A DNA stretch of 64,000 nt from positions 372,001 to 436,000 of the forward strand of contig CAVTJR010000003.1 of the NCBI GenBank assembly GCA_963735115.1, in the 5' to 3' direction. A program made the translations under genes and the position numbers. Below, piece by piece: positions 50,283 to 59,500 of the stretch. Position 1 is the stretch's first letter, and the number at the start of each line of letters is the position of its first letter. Source of the DNA: JAKACA01 sp963735115 (GTDB lineage Bacteria; Actinomycetota; Acidimicrobiia; Acidimicrobiales; Bog-793). The notes under the pieces are model-generated. The model worked only from the letters and a program-made list of their open reading frames with translations, made no database searches and had not been told where the DNA came from.

Positions 50283-52628
50283 TCACTCGTGCGGTCGGGG
50301 AGCCGCCTCAGCCGCCAGACGGGCGAGGACGACCGACAGGCGCGCTGCCTCCGGCCGACTGCCGTCGGTCGACTCGCGAACGTAGAAGGCGTCTACGACC
50401 TCGTGGCCGATCGTGGACATGCGGGCCGACATGACGTCGAGCCCGGACTCGGCCAGCAAGCGCGTGAGCCGGTGAAGCAGCGAGCGTGAGTCGGGTGCCC
50501 GCACCTCGATGACGGTCGCCACCGACGAGGCGGCCTCGTCCACGATCACGCGAACTTCGGGTGGCTGGGCTGCCGCCGGGCGCCGTGCGCGGGCGTATGC
50601 CTTCTCCAGGTCTGCCAGCCGGGCCGAGAGGAGGAGCTCGCCGTCGAGAGCGCGGGAGAGATCGGCCCGCAGGCGGGCGCCATCGAGACCTTCGCCCCCG
50701 GATTTGTGGGTGATATCGAATGCCTCGATCGCCATCGAAGCGCCGTCGTCCATCGCTACCGCGCTGCGGATGTCGAGTCGGTGGAGGGCGAGTGTGCCGG
50801 CGACGAGGGAAAGCAGGCCCGGCCTGTCGGGGGCGACGACGGTCAAGGTGTCACCGTCGATCTCGAGCTGCAGGGAGCCGCTCGAGGCGAGTGCAAGCTG
50901 ATGACTGCTCGGCACGTTCGCCGGCTCCCGCGGGGGTGCCGCTGTCCCGGCGAGATGCGCATCGGCTCGAACGACGAGTTCGGCCACGAGCTCCGCCTTC
51001 CACGGGCTCCAGGCCGTGGGACCGGTGGCGAGGGAGTCCGCTTCGGTGAGGGCGGCGAGCAGCTCGAGGGTCTGGCGGTCGCCAACGGCAGCGGCGACCT
51101 TGGCGGCGGTGGCCGGGTCGTCGAGATCGCGCCGTGTGGCTGTGTCGGCGAGCAGGAGGTGGTGCTGGACGAGACGCCCGAGCACCTCGACGTCTTCCTC
51201 GGAGAACCCGATCCTGCGGGCCATGGCGAGGGCGATGTCCCGCCCCACCGCGCTGTGGTCGCCCTCCCGGCCCTTTCCGATGTCGTGGAGGAGCGCTCCC
51301 ACGAGGAGCAGATCGGGTCGCGCGACGGAGCGGATGAGGGCGGCTGCTTGCGCGCTGGCTTCGAGAAGGTGACGATCGACGGTGAAGCGGTGATAGGCGT
51401 TGCGCTGCGGCCGGTGGCGGACCTCGAGCCATTCGGGCAGGAGCAGCTCGAGTAAGCGATGCTGGTCGAGCACCTCCATGACGGGAGTTGCGGCCGCTCC
51501 GTACTCGAGCAAGGAGACGAAGGACTGGCGCAGCTCCGGGCTCCACGGCTCGGGTGGGCGGGGCTCGGCCGCAGCGAGCTTGGCGAGGGCGGAGGTCGCG
51601 ATCGGCAGGCCGAACTCGGCGGCGGCGCCAGCCACTCGCAGGAGAAGGGACCCGTCCTCAAGGCCCTCAGCCTGCGGCATGACCGCCACCTCGCCGTCTC
51701 GCAGCACGACACCATCACCGACGCTGACGTCACGCCCGCCCGCCCGCCCGAGCGGGCCAGCGAGGAACGACTCGGTGCGGCGCCACCCATCGGCCACCGA
51801 CCACATCACCTCGCGGCCGGCGGCGGAGATGGCGCTCATGAGGGCATCGGCGTCCGCGTAGCCGAGCAGCGGGGCGAGGTCGTCCTGCTCCTGCAGGAGG
51901 AGCCGATTGCCGGCACTATCCGTGCGTGCCTGCAGTGCCACCCGAGCGCTCAGGAGCAAGCGACGGTGGCCGGCTACAGCTACGGGTGACAGGGCCTCGG
52001 CCAGGGGGGGGACGGCCCGGGCGGCGAGCGCCAGCGCCTCGAGATCCCGCAGGCCGCCGGCGGACTCCTTCAGGTCGGGCTCCAAGAGGAAGGCGACCTC
52101 GCCGAAGCGGGCATGCCGCTCCCTGCCGGCCGAGGCGAGCGCCGGCAGGAGCTCTCGGGCGTGCGTCCTCCACCACTCGGCCACACCGCTCAGCAGGCCG
52201 GCTGCAAGCTCGCCGTCTCCGGCGATCAGCCGCCCGTCGAGCAGCCCGAGGAGTGCTCGTTGGTCCTCACGCGCCACGGACATGGCTTCGCGTGGTGTGC
52301 GCACGCTGTGATCGAGCCGAATGCCGCTGTCCCACACCGAGTACCAGATGCGGTCGGCGACGTCCCGCACGTTGTGCCGTCGCTGGTGGAGCAGCGTGAC
52401 GTCGAGATCGCTGCCCGGGCACAGCTCGTTGCGGCCGTAGCCGCCGACGGCGACGAGGGCGACACCCCCATGGCGGCTTCCGACGACCTCCTCGAAGACC
52501 CCCGCGAGCCATTCGTCCGCCGCGGCCGAGTAGGCGGGCGGCATCTCCGCCGGGGGGAGCGTTCCGGCAAGGACGCTGGAGGCGAACCCCTCCCTCAGCC
52601 TGCGTAGCGGTGAGACGACAGCCTCCAT
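50283..52628 (-). CDS. glnD: PII uridylyltransferase/uridylyl-removing enzyme
   Basis: A 781-residue GlnD. Domains in order: nucleotidyltransferase (VAVGGYGRNELCPGSDLDVTLLH, about residues 60-82), PII-uridylyltransferase-specific helical part (EPDLKESAGGLRDLEAL), HD hydrolase (LVGALLHDIGKGREGDHSAVGR, about residue 430) and two ACT domains at the end (VVAPDRPGLLSLVAGTLALHRLD and VIEVRAPDSRSLLHRLTRLL). It modifies the PII protein according to glutamine, linking nitrogen status to ammonium use. No glnB or amt is adjacent in this window, unlike the usual amt-glnB-glnD arrangement. Confidence 0.9.
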   Translation of the reverse strand: MEAVVSPLRRLREGFASSVLAGTLPPAEMPPAYSAAADEWLAGVFEEVVGSRHGGVALVAVGGYGRNELCPGSDLDVTLLHQRRHNVRDVADRIWYSVWDSGIRLDHSVRTPREAMSVAREDQRALLGLLDGRLIAGDGELAAGLLSGVAEWWRTHARELLPALASAGRERHARFGEVAFLLEPDLKESAGGLRDLEALALAARAVPPLAEALSPVAVAGHRRLLLSARVALQARTDSAGNRLLLQEQDDLAPLLGYADADALMSAISAAGREVMWSVADGWRRTESFLAGPLGRAGGRDVSVGDGVVLRDGEVAVMPQAEGLEDGSLLLRVAGAAAEFGLPIATSALAKLAAAEPRPPEPWSPELRQSFVSLLEYGAAATPVMEVLDQHRLLELLLPEWLEVRHRPQRNAYHRFTVDRHLLEASAQAAALIRSVARPDLLLVGALLHDIGKGREGDHSAVGRDIALAMARRIGFSEEDVEVLGRLVQHHLLLADTATRRDLDDPATAAKVAAAVGDRQTLELLAALTEADSLATGPTAWSPWKAELVAELVVRADAHLAGTAAPPREPANVPSSHQLALASSGSLQLEIDGDTLTVVAPDRPGLLSLVAGTLALHRLDIRSAVAMDDGASMAIEAFDITHKSGGEGLDGARLRADLSRALDGELLLSARLADLEKAYARARRPAAAQPPEVRVIVDEAASSVATVIEVRAPDSRSLLHRLTRLLAESGLDVMSARMSTIGHEVVDAFYVRESTDGSRPEAARLSVVLARLAAEAAPRPHE

Positions 52629-52713
52629 CGCCGTAGCGTACGAGGCTTGCCCTAGGGCGCCGCGTACTGTCGGGCGGCGGTGGGGCGGCTACGGTGCTGG
52701 TGAGGAGGAATCG

Positions 52714-52920
52714 ATGCTCGAACCCCGAAGGAAGTCCGGAGGCCTGCGGCTCGGCCACCGTGTCATGGTCGTCGGAGCGGTCGTCGTCGTGGCGGTCGTC
52801 GCCTGGATGCTGTTCGGATTCGTTGTGGGCATCGTCGTCAAACTCATCGAGATCGTCGTGATCATCGCCGTCATCGCGGCGGCCGTCGCCCTCGTGCGCC
52901 GCGGGCGCAAGAGGTACTGA
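52714..52920 (+). CDS. Small one- or two-TM membrane protein
   Basis: A 68-residue protein: basic N-terminus (MLEPRRKSGGLRLGHR), two close hydrophobic stretches (VVGAVVVVAVVAWMLFGFVV and a Val/Ile-rich second one) and a basic end RRGRKRY. The start has AGGAGG 7 nt upstream (GGTGAGGAGG). No family recognised; many actinobacteria have such Val-rich small membrane proteins. It is divergent from glnD with an 85-bp gap. Confidence 0.7.
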   Translation: MLEPRRKSGGLRLGHRVMVVGAVVVVAVVAWMLFGFVVGIVVKLIEIVVIIAVIAAAVALVRRGRKRY

Positions 52921-52942
52921 GGGCTGGCCGCCGCCTCGCGCG

Positions 52943-53743
52943 TCAGCTCAGGGTCAGCCAGGTCCGACTGCCGGCCTTGATCGTTCGTGCAGAGAGTTGC
53001 CCTGTGGCTTGCGAGCGCAGCCGGCGGTCCGGCTCGACGAAGCGCAACCACTTCTCCACGTCCTGTTGCTGTGCGACAACGGCCGCCCTGAGGGCGGCAG
53101 CGAGCAGCGCTGGCAGTCCGGCCGCTGCGCTGGCGGCACCGACCTCGACGCCGACCACTGGATCGCCATAGCGCTCGAGTAGGGACGCGTGGCGACCGGA
53201 GGCGGTATGGATCGAGACCGATCGGGCCAGCAGCCCTGATTCGAGGGCCATCCGGGCGGCCCGTCCGGCCTTTCCGCTCAACTCGGAATCATCGGATCGG
53301 ACAACCCTGCCGTCATCGAGGGCGGCGAGCAGCCCGCGGGCTCGGTCGTTCAGGCCATCTATCACGCGACTGCGGCGGCCAAGGTCAGCGGCCAGGGCTT
53401 GCGCGACGGGGAAGAGCCGTGGCGAGATCAGCGTTCGCTTGCCATCGACGAGGGCGAGGTCGATGAACCCGGCGTCGCCTTGTTGGAGCGCGCTCAGCAG
53501 CCGGTAGATGCGGGAGCCTTCTCGATGCCCCCACCAGCTGCCCTCGATCGGCCCTCCCACGATGGCCTCGGTGGCGTTGGGCACGGCACTGCGGGCACTG
53601 ACGAGGGCCAGACCGCGGTCCTCGAGCCATGCTTCGAGCTCGACCACCGACCTCATCGGTGCCGCGGCGTCGAGTCGATGGGCCGTCGTTCGGGCGGCGA
53701 GGAGCCGCTCGAGCTCATCCTCCGAGCCGCTCTTGTCACTCAT
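52943..53743 (-). CDS. Conserved hypothetical protein
   Basis: A 266-residue protein from ATG 53743 with AAGGGAG 6 nt upstream. Mostly helical and Ala/Leu-rich. It has a recognisable conserved segment VGGPIEGSWWGHREGSRIYRL followed by FIDLALVDGKRTLISPRLFP, found in many unannotated bacterial proteins but with no known activity. An Arg-rich C-terminus (VEPDRRLRSQATGQLSARTIKAGSRTWL) suggests nucleic-acid contact, which is inference. The stop is close to the convergent small membrane gene. The frame is open further to 53845, but the ribosome site supports the later start. Confidence 0.65.
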   Translation of the reverse strand: MSDKSGSEDELERLLAARTTAHRLDAAAPMRSVVELEAWLEDRGLALVSARSAVPNATEAIVGGPIEGSWWGHREGSRIYRLLSALQQGDAGFIDLALVDGKRTLISPRLFPVAQALAADLGRRSRVIDGLNDRARGLLAALDDGRVVRSDDSELSGKAGRAARMALESGLLARSVSIHTASGRHASLLERYGDPVVGVEVGAASAAAGLPALLAAALRAAVVAQQQDVEKWLRFVEPDRRLRSQATGQLSARTIKAGSRTWLTLS

Positions 53744-53943
53744 GGAGCTCCCTTCGGCGAGCTCAGGTCCGACCGACGGCGGCTCGCTGCCAGCAACCCT
53801 GCGGGATCCGTCGCGGAGGACACGACGTACCTCGTGACGCCCCAAAGAGAATTCTCCACGCGGGCTGTCGCCGCGTCAACGGCGGGCGTGAGGTGGAACG
53901 CGCCGGTCAACGGCCGCCAACGCTCGATGTAGTAGAGGCGGGC

Positions 53944-54021
53944 TCACGGACCGTCGAGGGTTGCCTCCACCGCTTCTGGCTCAACCGGGCGGGAGAAGAA
54001 GAAGCCTTGGCCCGGCAGACC
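53944..54021 (-). pseudogene. Remnant of an EAL-domain phosphodiesterase C-terminus
   Basis: The last 25 codons of a frame ending at 53944 read GLPGQGFFFSRPVEPEAVEA then TLDGP and a stop. The pattern GQGFFFSRPVxPEAxE is the typical end of EAL c-di-GMP phosphodiesterase domains. No upstream part of the domain exists here. The remnant abuts unrelated sequence just downstream of DUF3151, so it looks like the trace of a deletion. The whole 53744-54097 gap holds no other gene. Confidence 0.5.
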
Positions 54022-54097
54022 AGAACTGCTCTTCGAGCTGACGGAGCTCCTCGTCAGTGACCGGGGGTTCCTCCCACCAGCGCCGAGGTTTCTTCGG

Positions 54098-54544
54098 CTA
54101 TGCCGGCCCATCTCGGCGCTCCCAATCAGGGTCCAGCTGATGAAGGAACAGCTCGCAACGTTCCTCCTCTTCAATCTCGCCGATCGCTTCGGCGGCGCTT
54201 CGCAGCGCCTCCACAGAGCGGAGGAAGCCGCGGTTCGATTGGTGTCGCCAGCGGACGTAGCCCGAGCCTCGCCAGCCGGCAGCCCGCAAGGCGTCGAGAC
54301 CGCGGTGATAACCAACCCGCGCAAACGCGTACGACTGCACTTCGTCCCCGGCCAGTTCGGCCAGCGTCGCCCAAGCTTCGAGATAACGCGGGTGAGCTCT
54401 GGCGACGGCACCGACGGCGGCCGTGCGGTCTGCGCCCGATCTCGTCAACGCCTCGGTGAGCGCCTTCGTCCATTCCGCTGGCGGGAAAGGAAGCACCGTC
54501 TCGGGCAGACCTCGGCTGAGGGTGACTGCGGCATCGTCGGTCAT
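54098..54544 (-). CDS. DUF3151 family protein
   Basis: A 148-residue actinobacterial protein. DUF3151 signatures are PETVLPFPPAEW, HPRYLEAWATLAELAGDEVQ, YAFARVGYHRGLDALRAAGWRGSG and NRGFLRSVEALRSAAEAIGEIEEEERC. Function unknown; the family is restricted mainly to actinobacteria and so supports the taxonomic call. It ends with TAG at 54098. The same frame stays open for 38 more codons, beginning PKKPRRWWEEPPVTDEELRQ, which reads like coding sequence (see findings). Length is normal without them. Confidence 0.88.
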   Translation of the reverse strand: MTDDAAVTLSRGLPETVLPFPPAEWTKALTEALTRSGADRTAAVGAVARAHPRYLEAWATLAELAGDEVQSYAFARVGYHRGLDALRAAGWRGSGYVRWRHQSNRGFLRSVEALRSAAEAIGEIEEEERCELFLHQLDPDWERRDGPA

Positions 54545-54851
54545 GGGCCTCCATCTTTGTTCACGAAGGCGTACTCAGGTAAGCCGCCCGGCCGAAGTGC
54601 CGGTGGTCGGTGAGAAGTCCGCCGAGGTCAAGGACCGTCGCTCGGTCCAGGGCGCATGTTCGAGATCATCGGGGTTTCCCACTGGTTCTGCGGTCCTACC
54701 GGAGCCCTCAGCCGGAGCGTGCTGTGCAGGCGTGCGCCGTCGGCCACAGGCGTCCGACAGGCCTCTCCTCGAAGGGTCGTTGTGCCCTTGTCACGCCGAC
54801 GGAAAGAGCGGACGATAGGAAAAACGCTGGTCGCATTGGGAGGAGAACGTG
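54545..54851 (+). other. Intergenic region before the megasynthase operon
   Basis: About 300 bp between divergent DUF3151 and the acyl-CoA dehydrogenase gene. No gene supported. It should hold the promoter of the lipid/polyketide operon; TTGTCA at 54788-54793 and the AT-rich GATAGGAAAAA at 54814-54824 may be part of it, but their spacing (20 bp) is not ideal. Confidence 0.35.
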
Positions 54852-56501
54852 ATGGGCCTCGACCCTGAAGTCCTGGACATGGCCTTGGAGTCGATCAGAG
54901 ACTTCGCTCACCTCGAGCTGCCAGCCGAGAAGGTGCTCGAGTACGACAGGAATGACCAAGTCCCGCTCGATGTGGTACGGGCGATGTGTAGTGACAAGCT
55001 GGGTATCCAGTTGCTGTTCATTCCCACGGAGTACGGGGGGATGGGTGGTGGCACCTTCGACGTCTACCGGGTCTGTGAGGCGATGGCCCGCATCGACCTC
55101 GGCGTGGCCACGGGTGTCCTGGCGACCTTCCTCGGTAGCGACCCCATCGTCGTCGGCGGCACACCCAAGCAGAAGAAGCAGTGGCTGACGCGTATCGCCA
55201 GCGAAGGGCTGCTATTCGCTTACGGCGCCACTGAGCCCGAAGCGGGAAGTGACCTTGCTGCTCTCAAGACGACAGCTCGTCGCATCGAGCAGGACGGACA
55301 TGTCGAATACGCCATCGACGGGAGGAAGCAATGGATCAGCAACGGTGGGGTAGCTGACGCGTACAGCATCCTCGCCAACGCTCCCGGTGGACCGACCTGG
55401 TTCGTCGTGGAGGCCGGCGTGCCCGGGTTCGAGCACGGCAAGCCTGAGGACAAACACGGCATTCGGGCCAGCAACACGGCGGCCTTGATGCTCGACGATG
55501 TACGCGTCGGCGCCGACCGCGTCGTCGGGGGCGAAGAAGGACAGGGGTTGATTCAGGCTCAGAAGGTTTTCGGCTACACGCGCTTGATGGTGGCCGCCTT
55601 CGGGCTGGGGGCCGGCTGGGCGGCACTGGACATCGCAATCCCGTATTCGACCGAGCGCATTCAGGCGGGTACCCCACTGTCGGAGAAGCAGGGCTACACC
55701 CACAAGCTCATCGTGCCCCACGCTGTCGCGCTGGAGGCCGCTCGGGCCTACATCGAGGAGACGGCCGAGCGTATCGATAGCGAAGAGGGTTATTTCAACA
55801 CGGAGGGCGCCATCGCAAAGTATCTGGCGACGGAGGCCGGCAACGCCGCCGCCGACGCCTCCATCCAAGCGCTCGGCGGTTACGGCTACGTCAAGGAGTT
55901 CCTGGTCGAGAAGATCCGGCGCGACGTCCGGATCACCACGATCTACGAGGGGACTTCCGAGATCATGGAAATGACGATCGCCCGCGACCGCTGGCAGGAC
56001 CACCTCAAGACCCGCGGCCAGCACTATCACGATCGCGCCACCGAGCTCGAGAAGTTGCACACCGAGCACCCCGAGGTCGGGGCGGACATCGCGGCCCTGG
56101 CTGCCCACGCGCTGGCGGAGCTGTTGGAGTGGGCCCGGGTCGAGCGGTTGACCCGCAACCAGCACGTGCTGCTGCGATTCGGCGAGCTGATCGCCAAGGC
56201 GGAGGGTGCTGGATCACTGGCGCGGCGAGCGGCGAGAGCCGAGGAAGGGACCCTCAACGCCAAGGCAGAGCGGCGCTTTGATGCCGCTGGGCTGTCTGCC
56301 GTGAGTCGGGTTTGTGCTCGTACAGCTGCCCTGGCCGTGGGCGAGGAAGGTCTTTGCTGGGCTCTTGGGGCCGACGCTGCAGGTCGAGATGTGGCAGCGG
56401 CCGAGTCAGCCATCGGGTTGGCGGCCATACACGCCGCCCAGAAGGGACTCTTGGCCGACATGGATCGCGTGGCCGCCGCCCTCTATGGGCGCCAGTCCTA
56501 G
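54852..56501 (+). CDS. Acyl-CoA dehydrogenase, long form, upstream of the megasynthase
   Basis: A 549-residue acyl-CoA dehydrogenase, longer than typical (about 390) by a C-terminal helical domain of about 150 residues, as in the very-long-chain/AidB-like types. Signatures are YGATEPEAGSDLAALKT, KQWISNGGVADAYSI, GGYGYVKEFLVEKIRRDVRITTIYEGTSEIMEMTIAR. ATG 54852 has AGGAG 6 nt upstream; a GTG one codon earlier is less well placed. It ends 29 bp before the giant synthase and probably belongs to the same operon, acting on its acyl product, for example setting a double bond. That is inference. Confidence 0.85.
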   Translation: MGLDPEVLDMALESIRDFAHLELPAEKVLEYDRNDQVPLDVVRAMCSDKLGIQLLFIPTEYGGMGGGTFDVYRVCEAMARIDLGVATGVLATFLGSDPIVVGGTPKQKKQWLTRIASEGLLFAYGATEPEAGSDLAALKTTARRIEQDGHVEYAIDGRKQWISNGGVADAYSILANAPGGPTWFVVEAGVPGFEHGKPEDKHGIRASNTAALMLDDVRVGADRVVGGEEGQGLIQAQKVFGYTRLMVAAFGLGAGWAALDIAIPYSTERIQAGTPLSEKQGYTHKLIVPHAVALEAARAYIEETAERIDSEEGYFNTEGAIAKYLATEAGNAAADASIQALGGYGYVKEFLVEKIRRDVRITTIYEGTSEIMEMTIARDRWQDHLKTRGQHYHDRATELEKLHTEHPEVGADIAALAAHALAELLEWARVERLTRNQHVLLRFGELIAKAEGAGSLARRAARAEEGTLNAKAERRFDAAGLSAVSRVCARTAALAVGEEGLCWALGADAAGRDVAAAESAIGLAAIHAAQKGLLADMDRVAAALYGRQS

Positions 56502-56530
56502 GGCATACCGATAACGAAGGGGAGACGATA

Positions 56531-59500
56531 ATGGGCGATCAGCTGAGCCGGGCCGTAGCAATCGTCGGCGTCGGCGCCATCATGCCCGACGCGCCGGATG
56601 CGGACACGTTCTGGCAGAACATCAAGCAGGGCCGTTACAGCATCAGCGACGTTGACCCTTCGCGGTGGGACCCGCAGCTCTACTACGACGCCGACCCGAA
56701 AGCACCGGACAAGACCTACTCCAAGATCGGCGGCTGGGTCCGCGACTGGCTGTGGGACCCGCGCGCCTGGAACCTGGCCCTCATGCCGCGAGTGGCTGAC
56801 GCCATGGACGACACCCAGAAGTGGGCCGTGGCCTGCACCCAGCAAGCGCTCGTGGATTACGGCTACCCAGGGCGCCCACTCGACAACGAGCGAGTGGCGG
56901 TCGTGTTCGGCAATGCCATGGCGGGCGAGCAGCACTACCAGACCGTGATGAGGATCAGCTTCCCGGAGCTGGCTGCGGAGCTGGGAGACGCCCCCAGCTT
57001 CCGCGCGCTGCCCATCGACGTCCAGCACGCCGTCACCGCCGAGCTCGGCGACCTCATTGGCAAGCGGTACCCGGAGATCACCGAGGACACGATGCCCGGT
57101 GAGCTTTCCAACTGCATCGCCGGGCGGGTCGCCAACCTCTTCAACTTCCGCGGTCCCAACTATGTGGTCGACGCCGCGTGCGCCTCGGCGATGGCGGCCA
57201 TGAATTCGGCCGTCAGCGGGCTTGTCGAGGGTGAGTATGACGCCGTGATCACCGGCGGCATCGACCGGAACATGGGGGCGTCCACGTACGTGAAATTCTG
57301 CAAGATCGGCGCCCTCTCGGCCACAGGCACTCGTCCCTACGCTGAAGGCGCCGATGGTTTCGTCATGGGCGAGGGCGCGGCCATCTTCCTGCTCAAGCGC
57401 CTGGGCGACGCCGTCAGGGACGGCGATCGCGTCTACTGCGTGCTGCTGGGGATGGCTGGATCGAGCGACGGGAAGGGAAAGGGCATCACCGCGCCCAACC
57501 CGATCGGTCAGAAGCTCTCCGTGGAGCGAGCGTGGCGCAAGGCGGGCGTGGCACCCCAGACGGCGTCGCTCGTCGAGGGTCACGGCACCTCGACGCGGGT
57601 CGGCGATGTGGTGGAGCACGAGAGCATGGCCGCCGTCTTCGGCGGGAGCGGCGTTCCGGCAGGCTCGATCGCCCTTGGATCGGTGAAGTCAAACATCGGT
57701 CACCTCAAGGCCGGCGCCGGCGCTGCCGGCATCTTCAAGGCGGTCATGGCGATCCACGACAAGGTGCTGCCCCCCAGCCTCAACTTCGCCCGGCCGAACC
57801 CCGACATTGACTTCGCCAAGAGTCCCTTCCGCGTCAACACCGAGTTGCGCGACTGGGAGCTTCCCGAGTCGGGCGTCCGGCGGGCAGGGGTCAGTGCCTT
57901 TGGGTTCGGCGGCACCAACTTCCACGCGGTGCTGGCGGAGTACGTGCCCGAGCCGGGCGAGGGCGGCGCCCGGCAGTTCGCCGTCCCCGAGGTGAAGGTC
58001 ACGGCCCGCCCCGTCGCGCCGGCGCCGGCGCCGCCCCGTCGCGCGGCCGTGCTGGGCGCCGCCACGGAAGCCCAGCTCGGCGAAGCGCTGGCGAACCTGG
58101 CGGCGGAAGCCGTCGAGGGGCGCATGCCTCCAGCCACCCCGCCCGGACCGGAGACGCTGCGGGCTGCCGAGCGGATCGCAATCGACTATGGCACCGCCGA
58201 GGAGCTGGCGGAGAAGGTCACCTGGGCACAGCAAGCCCAGGCCAGTGGCGAGGCTGCCTGGAAGCTGTTGCAGGCACGTGGCATCTTCCGAGGCAGCGGC
58301 CCCCGCCCGAAGGTGGCCTTTCTCTACACCGGGCAAGGCTCCCAGTACCCGAACATGCTGCGGAGCCTGGCGGAGACCGATCCGCTCGTGGCCGAGGTCT
58401 TCGATGAGGCCGACCGGGCGATGAAGCCGCTGCTGGCGGGGAAGACCTTGCGGGACTTCCTGTTTGTCGATCGCAACGACCCGTCCGCCGTGGCGAAAGC
58501 CGAAGAGGAGCTGCGCCGCACCGAGATCACCCAGCCATCGGTGCTGACGGTCGACTACGCGCTCACTCGGCTCCTGGAGCAACAAGGGTTCCGTCCCGAC
58601 TTCGTGATGGGTCACAGCCTCGGCGAATACGGCGCCCTCGTAGCGGCAGGCGCTCTGCCGTTCGCCGACGCGCTCGAAGCCGTGAGCGCCCGCGGCCGGG
58701 AGATGGCCAGCCTCGAGCTGGAGGACAAAGGCCTCATGGCCGCCGTGTTCGCCCCGCTCACCGAGGTGGAGAGGATCGTCGCCAGCATCGCCGGCAACGT
58801 CGTCATCGCCAACATCAACAGCAGCAAGCAGGTGGTCATCGGCGGAGCCAGCATCCCGGTTGAAGAGGCGATGGCCGCGCTCACTGACGCCGGCTATCAG
58901 GTGGTTCGGCTGCCGGTGAGCCACGCCTTCCACACCTCAATCGTGGCGCCCGCATCGGTTCCGCTCGAGCAGACCTTGGCGCGTCTGCACCTCCGTTCGC
59001 CGCAGATCCCGGTGGTCGCCAACCTGACTGGGGACTTCTATCCGATGGGACCGGGCGTGGAGACCGAGATGATCAAGATCCTGGGCCGGCAGGTGGCGTC
59101 GCCCGTGCAGTTCGTGAAGGGCTTGCGGACGTTGTATGAGCATGGGACGCGGGTGTTCGTCGAGGTGGGGCCGAAGAAGGCGCTGCACGGCTTCGCCGAG
59201 GAGATGTTCCGCGACGATCCTTCCGTGTTCACCCTCTTCACAAACCATCCGAAGTGGGCGGACAGCGTCGCGCTCAATCAGGCGCTCTGCGGCCTGTACG
59301 CGGCCGGTGTCGGGCCCCTCCCGGTTGATCAGGCCGCCACGACGGAACTGATTCCCGCCTCCGGCTACGCCGAGCTGGGCAAGTTGGTGGCCCAATTCCT
59401 GGAGCGGAGCGTCGTCGGAAAGGGCGACGGGTACGGGTCGAGGCGCCCCGTCGTGGTGTCCGGGGCTGCGCTGGGCCTGCCTGGCACGGAGCGAGTCTTT

